A stretch of 64,000 bases of DNA from contig NZ_JAVHTY010000005.1 of NCBI RefSeq assembly GCF_031085165.1, positions 1 through 64,000 on the forward strand. Direction: 5' to 3'. Position 1 is the stretch's first letter. Every line of letters begins with the position of its first letter. The translations under genes and the position numbers were made by a program. Below, in pieces: positions 52,084 to 60,313 of this stretch. Below the pieces are notes generated by a model. It was not told where the DNA came from. It saw nothing but the letters and a program-made list of their open reading frames with translations, and searched no databases. The stretch is from Pseudomonas sp. 102515. Its GTDB lineage: Bacteria; Pseudomonadota; Gammaproteobacteria; Pseudomonadales; Pseudomonadaceae.

Positions 52084-55044
52084 CTAAAAGGTGGCCGGAT
52101 TGCCGGACGGCGCGTCCAGCCCCAGGCCGTGCCAGATACGGCGTACTTCGTCGCGCTCGGCGAGAAAGCCGTCGGCCGGCACCTTGCCCGGCTGCTTCTG
52201 CAGCACCAGGCGGTGCAGCGCGGCGCGGTAGGCCTTGTAGGCTTCGCGCAGGGCAATGGCGTCCGTGGCCGGTACCAGACCAGCCGCCTCGAGGGATTCC
52301 AGGATGCGGATGTTGTCGGGAAAACGCAGCAATTCGGGATGCTGCCACGACCAGGCCAGAACGGCATATTGGACCATAAATTCGATATCGACGATACCGC
52401 CGGCATCCTGCTTGAGGTCGAACCACTGCTCCGGCCGGCGCGCATTCGGCCCCAGTCCGCCGGTGGTCACCGCGGTGCCGAGGTTGTCGAGCATCTTGTC
52501 GCGCATGCCGGCCACGTCGGCCTGCAGGGTCGCCAGCGCCCGCTGCCGACCGAGGATGCGCGCCCGCACCTCGTCGAAGCGCTCGCCAAGACGCGGGCAA
52601 CCCGCCACCACCCGCGCGCGCACCAGGGCCTGGTGTTCCCAGGTCCAGGCCTCGCTCTGCTGGTAGCGCTCGAAGGCCTCCAGCGAAGTCACCAGCAGGC
52701 CCGCCGCGCCGGACGGCCGCAGGCGCATGTCCACCTCGTAGAGGGTGCCCACCGGGGTGGTGGTGGTCAGCAGATGGATGATGCGCTGACCGAGGCGGTT
52801 GAAGAACTGGGCGCCATCCATGGGCTTGGCGCCATCGGTCTCGGCCAGGGGATCGGCGTCGTGGATGAACACCAGGTCGAGATCCGAGCCGTGGCCGAGT
52901 TCGATGCCGCCGACCTTGCCGTAGCCGACGATGACGAAGTCCGGCTGGCAGGGTGAGCCGTCGCGCCGCTGCGGCGTGCCATGCCGCTGCACCAGCTGAC
53001 GCCAGGCCAGGCCAAAGACCTCTTCGAGGATCACCTCGGCCAGCCAGGTGAGATAGTCGCTGACCTTCATCAGCGGCAGGCTGCCGGCGATCTCCGCCGC
53101 CGCCACCCGCAGGCTGTGGGCGCGCTTGAAGTGGCGCAGCACGTCCATCTGCTGCTCCAGGTCCTCTTCCGGCAGGCGCATCAGGCGTTCGCGCAATTCG
53201 GCGGCCAGCTCGGGCTTCTGTGGCGGATGATAGAGCCGGCCCTCGTTGAGCAGCTCGTCGAGCAGCGCCGGATAGCGAGCGATCTGCTCGGCCACCCAGG
53301 CACTGGCGCCACAGAGCTCCAGCAGCCGCGCCAGGGCCGGCGGATTCTCGCTGAGCAGGACCAGGTAGGCCGAGCGTCGCGCCACCGCCTCCACCAGCGG
53401 CAGTACCCGCTCCAACGCCCGATCGGGTTGCTCCTCGGCGCTGACCGCATCCAGCAGCCGCGGCATGAAGGCATCCAGGCGTTCGCGACCGGCGCGTTGC
53501 ATGGCGCGCACCTGGCCGCTGGCACGCAGGCTGGCCAGCAATTCCAGCGCCTGCTCCGGCGCCTGGAAGCCCGCCTCGCGCAGTCGCGCCAGGGACTCCT
53601 CGGGGTCGAGCAGGTCGCCCCACAGTGGCAGCCAGCTGTCTTCCAGTTCGGCGCTCTGGGTCTCCTCCTCGGGATCGGCGATGGTCTGCTGGAAGTGCCA
53701 GTCGATGCGGCGGCGCCAACCGTCGAGCGCCGCGCTGAATTCGTCCCAGTCGGCATGGCCCATGAGAAAGGCCACCCGCGCCCGGCCCTGGGGATCCACC
53801 GGCAGGGTCTGGGTCTGCTGGTCGGCGATGGCCTGCAGCCCGTGCTCCACGTAACGCAGGAAGCAGTAGCCCTCGCGCAACTCGGCTTCGGCCGCCGCCG
53901 GCAGATAGTCGCGCTCGCGCAGACTGGTCAGCACCTTGAGCAGCGGTCGCTGCTGCAGTGCCGGATCGCGCCCGCCGTGGATCAGCTGATAGGCCTGGGC
54001 GATGAATTCCACCTCGCGAATACCGCCCGCGCCCAGCTTGACGTTGTCGGTCATGCCGCGCCGGCGCACCTCCTGGCGGATCAGCTGCTTCATGCTGCGC
54101 AGGGCTTCGATGGCGGAGAAATCCAGATAGCGCCGATAGACGAAGGGCCGCAGCAGGGTCAGCAGCTCGGCGCCGCTGGCCTGATCGCCGCCGACCACCC
54201 GTGCCTTGATCATGGCGTAGCGTTCCCAGTCGCGCCCCTGGTCCTGGTAATAGAGCTCCATGGCGGCAAAGCTCAGCACCAGGGCGCCGGCACTGCCATA
54301 GGGCCGCAGGCGCATGTCGACGCGAAAGACGAAGCCCTCCACGGTGGTGGCGTCCAGCGCCTTGATCAGTCGCTGTCCGAGGCGGGTGAAGAATTCCTGG
54401 TTGTCCTGCTCGCGCCGCGTGCCGCGCGTCTCCCCGCCCTCGCCATAGGCGAAGATCAGGTCGATATCGGACGACAGATTCAGCTCTCCCGCACCCAGCT
54501 TGCCCATGCCCAGCACCACCAGGTGCTGTGGCTGACCGCTGTGGCGTCCGGTCGGCACGCCGAACTGGCTGCACTGCTGGTCATAGAGCCAGGCGCAGGC
54601 CTGGTCGATGCAGGCGTCGGCCAGGTCGCTGAGGTCGCGGCAGGTCTCCACCAGATCGGCGCGCCGGGTCAGGTCGCGCCAGACGATGCGTACCTGCTGC
54701 AGCATGCGAAAACGCCGCAGCCGCCGTCCCAGCTCGGCTTCGTCCGGGCAGTCGGCCAGGGCCTCGCGCAAGCGCTGCGCCATGGCCCCCGGCGCCAGCG
54801 ACAACTGCAGATCGCCGCTGTCGACCAGCGCCAGGCAGGGCTCGGGCAGGCGGCAGAACTGCTCGACGACGAAATCACTGAGAGCGGCCACCCGCCGCCA
54901 GTCGGCACGCTGCGCCGCGGACCAGTTCGCCTGGCGGGCCGCCGCCGCGGGCAGCGTGGCCAGGGCGTCGGCCAGGCGCCGGTCGGCGAGCTCGGCACAG
55001 GCGACGAGAGTCGGAGGCAGATCGGGACGAAGGAGGGGTATCAT
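52084..55044 (-). CDS. glnE: Bifunctional glutamine synthetase adenylyltransferase/deadenylase GlnE
   Basis: GlnE adds or removes AMP on glutamine synthetase according to nitrogen status signalled by PII. The 986-residue protein (ATG 55044) has the N-terminal deadenylase domain with GMGKLGAGELNLSSDIDLIF and the C-terminal adenylyltransferase domain with VGYGKVGGIELGHGSDLDLV, both with nucleotidyltransferase aspartates. Longer in-frame reading upstream is poorly supported. It is divergent from aceE across a 327-bp gap. Confidence 0.96.
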   Translation of the reverse strand: MIPLLRPDLPPTLVACAELADRRLADALATLPAAAARQANWSAAQRADWRRVAALSDFVVEQFCRLPEPCLALVDSGDLQLSLAPGAMAQRLREALADCPDEAELGRRLRRFRMLQQVRIVWRDLTRRADLVETCRDLSDLADACIDQACAWLYDQQCSQFGVPTGRHSGQPQHLVVLGMGKLGAGELNLSSDIDLIFAYGEGGETRGTRREQDNQEFFTRLGQRLIKALDATTVEGFVFRVDMRLRPYGSAGALVLSFAAMELYYQDQGRDWERYAMIKARVVGGDQASGAELLTLLRPFVYRRYLDFSAIEALRSMKQLIRQEVRRRGMTDNVKLGAGGIREVEFIAQAYQLIHGGRDPALQQRPLLKVLTSLRERDYLPAAAEAELREGYCFLRYVEHGLQAIADQQTQTLPVDPQGRARVAFLMGHADWDEFSAALDGWRRRIDWHFQQTIADPEEETQSAELEDSWLPLWGDLLDPEESLARLREAGFQAPEQALELLASLRASGQVRAMQRAGRERLDAFMPRLLDAVSAEEQPDRALERVLPLVEAVARRSAYLVLLSENPPALARLLELCGASAWVAEQIARYPALLDELLNEGRLYHPPQKPELAAELRERLMRLPEEDLEQQMDVLRHFKRAHSLRVAAAEIAGSLPLMKVSDYLTWLAEVILEEVFGLAWRQLVQRHGTPQRRDGSPCQPDFVIVGYGKVGGIELGHGSDLDLVFIHDADPLAETDGAKPMDGAQFFNRLGQRIIHLLTTTTPVGTLYEVDMRLRPSGAAGLLVTSLEAFERYQQSEAWTWEHQALVRARVVAGCPRLGERFDEVRARILGRQRALATLQADVAGMRDKMLDNLGTAVTTGGLGPNARRPEQWFDLKQDAGGIVDIEFMVQYAVLAWSWQHPELLRFPDNIRILESLEAAGLVPATDAIALREAYKAYRAALHRLVLQKQPGKVPADGFLAERDEVRRIWHGLGLDAPSGNPATF

Positions 55045-55183
55045 GGGCAGTCCTGCGCAGGGACGGTCGAACCCCACCGCCCTGCCACGACCCCCACCAG
55101 GGACATTCCGACGGACCACCTGGTCCGAGCGGGAACCGTTATCACGTCCGTGGTTCGGAGTTCGCGAGCCCTCGAGTAGAGCG

Positions 55184-55210
55184 TTCGACAAACGTCGAAT
55201 TGTTTTTTAT
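55184..55210 (+). terminator. Terminator-like hairpin upstream of aceE
   Basis: TTCGAC and GTCGAA form a perfect stem with an AAAC loop, followed by TTGTTTTTTAT on the plus strand. It lies about 160 bp before aceE, so it could stop antisense or upstream transcripts or act as an attenuator. The stem is short, so the call is weak. The rest of the 327-bp gap 55045-55371 holds the operator-like repeats (55218-55230 and the next entry) and the promoters. Confidence 0.35.
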
Positions 55211-55245
55211 CGCATTACAGCTCGGAGCTGAAACGGATTTGAATT

Positions 55246-55260
55246 TGTAGTAAAACTACA
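55246..55260. promoter_or_regulatory. Perfect inverted repeat upstream of aceE, candidate operator
   Basis: TGTAGT-AAA-ACTACA is a perfect 6-3-6 inverted repeat 112 bp before aceE. GntR- or similar regulators of pyruvate dehydrogenase bind such sites, so this is a candidate operator; the regulator is unknown. A second perfect repeat, CAGCTC-G-GAGCTG, lies at 55218-55230. Confidence 0.45.
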
Positions 55261-55371
55261 CGCCGATCGGAACCGTCCGGTCATAAATCCAAGAATTTTC
55301 GCTGCCCCCAAGAGGCCGGCGGCGACCCTGAGGCGACCGATTTTGGAAGCCTTTCCGCCCTGGAGCAAGCC

Positions 55372-58014
55372 ATGCAAGATCTCGATCCCGTCGAAACCCA
55401 GGAATGGCTGGACGCCCTGGAGTCCGTCCTCGACCACGAAGGCGAGGAGCGCGTTCATTATCTGATGACCCGCATGGGCGAACTGGCTACCCGCAGTGGT
55501 ACCCAGCTGCCCTACTCCATCAATACCCCCTATCGCAACACCATTCCAGTGACCAAGGAAGCCCATATGCCGGGCGACCTGTTCATGGAGCGGCGCATCC
55601 GCTCGCTGGTTCGCTGGAACGCCCTGGCGATGGTCATGCGCGCCAACCTCAAGGATCCGGATCTGGGTGGCCACATCTCCACCTTCGCTTCCAGCGCTAC
55701 CCTCTATGACATCGGCTTCAACTATTTCTGGAAGGCGCCCAACGAAGAGCACGGTGGCGACCTGATCTACTATCAGGGCCATGCCTCCCCCGGCGTCTAC
55801 GCCCGCGCCTACCTGGAAGGCCGCCTCTCCGAAGACCAGATGAACAACTTCCGTCAGGAAGTGGACGGCAAGGGGCTGTCGAGCTACCCGCACCCGCACC
55901 TGATGCCCGACTTCTGGCAGTTCCCGACCGTGTCCATGGGTCTGGGCCCGATCACCGCCATCTACCAGGCCCGCTTCATGAAGTACCTGGAGAACCGCGG
56001 CTACATCCCCGCCGGCAAGCAGAAGGTCTGGTGCTTCATCGGCGACGGCGAGTGCGACGAGCCGGAAACCCTGGGCGCCATCTCCCTGGCCGGCCGCGAG
56101 AACCTCGACAACCTGATCTTCGTCATCAACTGCAACCTGCAGCGCCTCGACGGCCCGGTCCGCGGCAACGGCAAGATCGTCCAGGAACTGGAAGGCATCT
56201 TCCGCGGCGCCGACTGGAACGTCACCAAGGTCCTCTGGGGCCGCATGTGGGATCCGCTGTTCGCCCGCGACACCGAAGGCCGCATGCAGCAGCGCATGGA
56301 CGCCGTGGTCGATGGTGAATACCAGAACTACAAGGCCAAGGACGGCGCCTATGTGCGCAAGCACTTCTTCGGCGCCAATCCCGAGCTGCTCAAGATGGTC
56401 GAGGACCTGTCCGACGACGAGATCTGGAAGCTCAACCGTGGCGGTCACGACCCCTACAAGGTCTATGCGGCCTACCACCAGGCGGTCAACCACAAGGGCC
56501 AGCCCACCGTCATCCTGGCCAAGACCATCAAGGGTTACGGCACCGGTGCGGGCGAAGCCAAGAACACCGCGCACAACACCAAGAAGGTGGATGTGGAGTC
56601 GCTGAAGAAATTCCGCGATCGCTTCGACATCCCGCTGAACGATTCCCAGCTCAGCGAACTGCCCTTCTATCGTCCGGCCGACGACAGCGCCGAGATGAAG
56701 TACCTGATGAGTCGTCGCGAGTCCCTGGGCGGTCACCTGCCCCAGCGTCGCGCGCGCAGCCTGAGCATTCCCACCCCGCCCCTGGACACCCTGAAGGCGG
56801 TGCTGGACGGCTCCGGCGATCGCGAGATCTCCACCACCATGGCCTTCGGCCGCATCCTGTCGCAACTGGTCAAGGACAAGGACCTGGGCAAGCGCATCGT
56901 GCCCATCCTCGCCGACGAGGCCCGTACCTTCGGCATGGAAGGCATGTTCCGCCAGCTGGGCATCTACTCGCCCCACGGCCAGCTCTATGAGCCGGTCGAC
57001 CGCGACCAGGTGATGTACTACCGCGAAGAAAAGGACGGCCAGATCCTCCAGGAAGGCCTCAACGAGGCCGGCGCCATGTCCTCCTTCATCGCCGCCGGTA
57101 CCGCCTACAGCAACTACAACCAGCCCATGCTGCCGGTCTACATCTTCTATTCGATGTTCGGCTTCCAGCGCATCGGCGACCTGGCCTGGGCGGCGGGCGA
57201 TGCCCAGACCCGCGGCTTCCTGCTGGGCGGCACTTCCGGCCGGACCACCCTGAACGGCGAAGGCCTGCAGCACGAGGACGGCCACAGCCACATCCTGGCC
57301 GGCACCATCCCCAACTGCCGCAGCTACGATCCCACCTATGCCTACGAGCTGGCGGTGATCATGCGCGAAGGCATCCATCAGATGATGGAGCTGCAGCAGA
57401 GTGTCTTCTACTACATCACCGTGATGAACGAGAACTACCAGCAGCCGGCCATGCCCCAGGGTGTCGAGGACGGCATCATCAAGGGCATGTACCTGCTGGA
57501 AGAAGAAAAAGGCGACTTCAAGCACCGCGTCCAGCTGCTGGGCTCGGGCACCATCCTCAACGAGGTCCGCGCGGCTGCGAGCCTGCTGCGCGAGATGGGT
57601 GTCGGCGCCGACATCTGGAGCGTCACCAGCTTCAACGAACTGCGCCGCGAAGGCCTGGCCGTCGACCGCTGGAACCGCCTGCACCCGCTGAAAGAGCGCC
57701 GCCTGACCTACGTCGAGCAGTGCCTGGGCGAGCGCCAGGGTCCGGTCATCGCCTCCACCGACTACATGAAGCTGTTCGCCGACCAGATCCGCCAGTGGGT
57801 CCCCACCGAATTCCAGGTGCTGGGTACCGACGGCTTCGGTCGCAGCGACAGCCGCAAGAAGCTGCGTGATCACTTCGAGGTCGACCGTCGCTGGGTCGCC
57901 GTCGCCGCTCTGCAGGCGCTGGCCAACCAAGGCAAGCTGGAACGCAAGGTCGTGGCCGACGCCATCACCAAGTTCGGCATCGACACCGAGAAGCGCAATC
58001 CCCTGGATTGCTGA
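55372..58014 (+). CDS. aceE: Pyruvate dehydrogenase E1 component AceE
   Basis: AceE decarboxylates pyruvate with thiamine diphosphate and reductively acetylates the lipoyl groups of AceF. The 880-residue homodimeric-type E1 has the ThDP motif GDGECDEPETLGAISLAGRE and NCNLQRLDGPVRGNGKIVQE, plus the transketolase-like middle domain (PVYIFYSMFGFQRIGDL). GGAGCAAGCC precedes the ATG. It is 28 bp before aceF, as in other pseudomonads. Confidence 0.97.
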   Translation: MQDLDPVETQEWLDALESVLDHEGEERVHYLMTRMGELATRSGTQLPYSINTPYRNTIPVTKEAHMPGDLFMERRIRSLVRWNALAMVMRANLKDPDLGGHISTFASSATLYDIGFNYFWKAPNEEHGGDLIYYQGHASPGVYARAYLEGRLSEDQMNNFRQEVDGKGLSSYPHPHLMPDFWQFPTVSMGLGPITAIYQARFMKYLENRGYIPAGKQKVWCFIGDGECDEPETLGAISLAGRENLDNLIFVINCNLQRLDGPVRGNGKIVQELEGIFRGADWNVTKVLWGRMWDPLFARDTEGRMQQRMDAVVDGEYQNYKAKDGAYVRKHFFGANPELLKMVEDLSDDEIWKLNRGGHDPYKVYAAYHQAVNHKGQPTVILAKTIKGYGTGAGEAKNTAHNTKKVDVESLKKFRDRFDIPLNDSQLSELPFYRPADDSAEMKYLMSRRESLGGHLPQRRARSLSIPTPPLDTLKAVLDGSGDREISTTMAFGRILSQLVKDKDLGKRIVPILADEARTFGMEGMFRQLGIYSPHGQLYEPVDRDQVMYYREEKDGQILQEGLNEAGAMSSFIAAGTAYSNYNQPMLPVYIFYSMFGFQRIGDLAWAAGDAQTRGFLLGGTSGRTTLNGEGLQHEDGHSHILAGTIPNCRSYDPTYAYELAVIMREGIHQMMELQQSVFYYITVMNENYQQPAMPQGVEDGIIKGMYLLEEEKGDFKHRVQLLGSGTILNEVRAAASLLREMGVGADIWSVTSFNELRREGLAVDRWNRLHPLKERRLTYVEQCLGERQGPVIASTDYMKLFADQIRQWVPTEFQVLGTDGFGRSDSRKKLRDHFEVDRRWVAVAALQALANQGKLERKVVADAITKFGIDTEKRNPLDC

Positions 58015-58042
58015 TGCGGCACACGGATAAGAGGAAACAACT

Positions 58043-60031
58043 GTGAGCGAGACCATCCGCGTACCCGACATCGGCAGTGGCGACGGCGAAGTCATCGAGC
58101 TGCTGGTGAAGGTCGGCGATACCGTCGAGGCCGAACAGAGCCTGGTGGTGCTGGAGTCCGACAAGGCCAGCATGGAGATCCCGGCCCCCAAGGCCGGCAA
58201 GATCGCCGCCCTGCACATCAAGGTCGGCGACACCCTCAAGACCGGTGATCTGCTGATCGACCTGGAAGGCGAGGACGCCGCCACCGGCAGCGAACCCGCC
58301 GCCGAGCCCAAGGCCGAGTCCAAGCAGACCCAGATCGAGGAAAGCGAAACCCCGACGCCGGCCGGCGACGAGGACGCTTCGGCGTCCGCCGGCGAAGGCG
58401 AGTCCCAGGAAATTCACGTTCCGGACATCGGCTCCAGCGGCAAGGCCAGCATCATCGAGGTCGTGGTCAAGCCCGGCGACACCATCGCCGCCGAGCAGAC
58501 GCTGATCACCCTGGAGTCCGACAAGGCCAGCATGGAAATCCCCTCCCCCGCCGCCGGCGTGGTGGAGAGCGTTTCCGTCAAGGTCGGCGACGAAGTGGGC
58601 ACCGGCGACCTGATCCTGGTCCTCAAGGGCGCCGCCAATGCCAAGCCGAGCAAGAGCGTCGAATCCAAGGCCGGCGACAAGCCCGCCAAGGAAGCCGCCG
58701 AGCCCGAGCTGCACGAGGAAGCCGCCGCCGAGCCGGCCGGTGAATCGATCGAGGAAATCAAGGTCCCCGACATCGGCTCCACCGGTAGTGCCAACGTCAT
58801 CGAGGTGCTGGTCAAGGCCGGTGACCAGGTCAAGGCCGAGCAGTCGCTGATCGTGCTGGAGTCCGACAAGGCCAGCATGGAAATCCCGGCGCCCAAGGCG
58901 GGCGTGGTGGAAAGCGTCGCCATCAAGGTCAATGACCAGGCCAAGACCGGCGATCTGATCCTGACCCTGAAGGTGGCCGGTGCCGCGCCCAAGCAGGCGG
59001 CCAAGCCGGCTGCCGGCAACGCCGCCGCCAGCGCGCAGGCACCCGAGAAGAAAGCCGAGGCTCCAGCCAAGGCCGCCGCTCCTGCCAGCGCACCTGCCGC
59101 CGGCAAGGGCAAGAAGGTCCATGCCGGTCCGGCCGTGCGCATGATCGCCCGCGAGTTCGGTGTCGATCTGGGCGAGGTCACCCCGACCGGTCCCAAGGGT
59201 CGCATCCTCAAGGAAGACGTCCAGACCTACGTCAAGGACCAGCTGCAGAAGAGCAAGGCGGCTCCGGCCGCGGCCGCAGGCGTCACGGGTGGCGCCGGCA
59301 TCCCGCCGATCCCCAGCGTGGACTTCAGCAAGTTCGGCGAGATCGAAGAGGTGCCGATGACGCGCCTCATGCAGGTCGGTGCCAACAACCTGCATCGCAG
59401 CTGGCTGAACGTGCCCCACGTCACCCAGTTCGACCAGTCCGACGTGACCGATCTGGAAGCCTTCCGGGTCGGCCAGAAAGCCGTGGCGGAAAAGGCCGGC
59501 GTCAAGCTGACCATCCTGCCGTTCCTGCTCAAGGCCTGCGCCCATGTGCTCAGGGAACTGCCGGACTTCAACGCCTCCCTGGCCCCCAGCGGCAAGGCGG
59601 TGATCCGCAAGAAGTACGTGCACATCGGTTTCGCCGTCGACACCCCGGACGGCCTGCTGGTCCCGGTCATTCGCAACGTCGACCAGAAGAGCCTCCTGCA
59701 ACTCGCCGCCGAAGCCGCCCAACTGGCGGAAAAGGCGCGGACCAAGAAGCTCAGCGGTGACGACATGCAGGGCGCCTGTTTCACCATCTCCAGCCTGGGT
59801 CACATCGGCGGTACCGGCTTCACGCCGATCGTCAATGCCCCGGAAGTGGCGATCCTCGGCGTGTCCAAGGCCAGCATGCAGCCGGTCTGGGATGGCAAGG
59901 CTTTCCAGCCGCGCCTGATGCTGCCGCTGTCGCTGTCCTACGATCACCGCGTGATCAACGGGGCGGCCGCCGCGCGCTTCACCAAGCGCCTGGGCGATCT
60001 GCTGGCGGAAATCCGCAGCCTGCTGCTGTAA
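58043..60031 (+). CDS. aceF: Dihydrolipoyllysine acetyltransferase (PDH E2) with three lipoyl domains
   Basis: AceF is the E2 core of pyruvate dehydrogenase. The 662-residue protein has three N-terminal lipoyl domains, each with ESDKASMEIP; the lipoylated lysines are Lys41, Lys161 and Lys276. Ala/Glu/Lys-rich linkers separate them. A peripheral-subunit-binding domain follows (GPAVRMIAREFGVDL, about 360-395), then the catalytic domain ending with SYDHRVINGAAAARF. P. aeruginosa AceF has two lipoyl domains (547 aa), so this protein is longer by one. Confidence 0.96.
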   Translation: MSETIRVPDIGSGDGEVIELLVKVGDTVEAEQSLVVLESDKASMEIPAPKAGKIAALHIKVGDTLKTGDLLIDLEGEDAATGSEPAAEPKAESKQTQIEESETPTPAGDEDASASAGEGESQEIHVPDIGSSGKASIIEVVVKPGDTIAAEQTLITLESDKASMEIPSPAAGVVESVSVKVGDEVGTGDLILVLKGAANAKPSKSVESKAGDKPAKEAAEPELHEEAAAEPAGESIEEIKVPDIGSTGSANVIEVLVKAGDQVKAEQSLIVLESDKASMEIPAPKAGVVESVAIKVNDQAKTGDLILTLKVAGAAPKQAAKPAAGNAAASAQAPEKKAEAPAKAAAPASAPAAGKGKKVHAGPAVRMIAREFGVDLGEVTPTGPKGRILKEDVQTYVKDQLQKSKAAPAAAAGVTGGAGIPPIPSVDFSKFGEIEEVPMTRLMQVGANNLHRSWLNVPHVTQFDQSDVTDLEAFRVGQKAVAEKAGVKLTILPFLLKACAHVLRELPDFNASLAPSGKAVIRKKYVHIGFAVDTPDGLLVPVIRNVDQKSLLQLAAEAAQLAEKARTKKLSGDDMQGACFTISSLGHIGGTGFTPIVNAPEVAILGVSKASMQPVWDGKAFQPRLMLPLSLSYDHRVINGAAAARFTKRLGDLLAEIRSLLL

Positions 60032-60084
60032 GCCACCACAGGACGGTAACGGCTCCCCGCTACCTTCTTCTGGTGTAGCGCAAG

Positions 60085-60107
60085 AACCCCGCTCATGCGG
60101 GGTTTTT
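60085..60107 (+). terminator. Rho-independent terminator after aceF
   Basis: AACCCCGC pairs with GCGGGGTT across a TCAT loop, followed by TTT. It lies 54 bp after the aceF stop. The remaining bases to 60313 hold the leader of the next gene and show nothing else clear. Confidence 0.92.
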
Positions 60108-60313
60108 GCTGTCAGATCAACCGAAAGATCCATGAAAAAGGTAGGATGGGCGCCCCGAGCGCCGCCCCTTGCATGCGCCGGCCCCTATCGGGCAACCTTG
60201 TCAGCCATCGCAGCGTACTGGCGAGGCGGAGAGGAAAAAGGATTAATGATTTGTCTGTCCTTTCCGATAAACCTAGGACATCTTTCCGTCTTCACAAGGA
60301 CGCGGACCCTCGC

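Noticed and set aside
52981-55179. Long open frame opposite glnE
   Set aside because: Mirror of glnE codons; no family features.
55207-58323. Open frame of over 1,000 codons opposite aceE
   Set aside because: It lies antisense to the well-conserved aceE and has no recognisable domain; typical GC-rich shadow.
58043-58990. Repeated DNA segments in aceF as a repeat array or CRISPR-like structure
   Set aside because: They encode three lipoyl domains in one frame and are explained by protein domain duplication.
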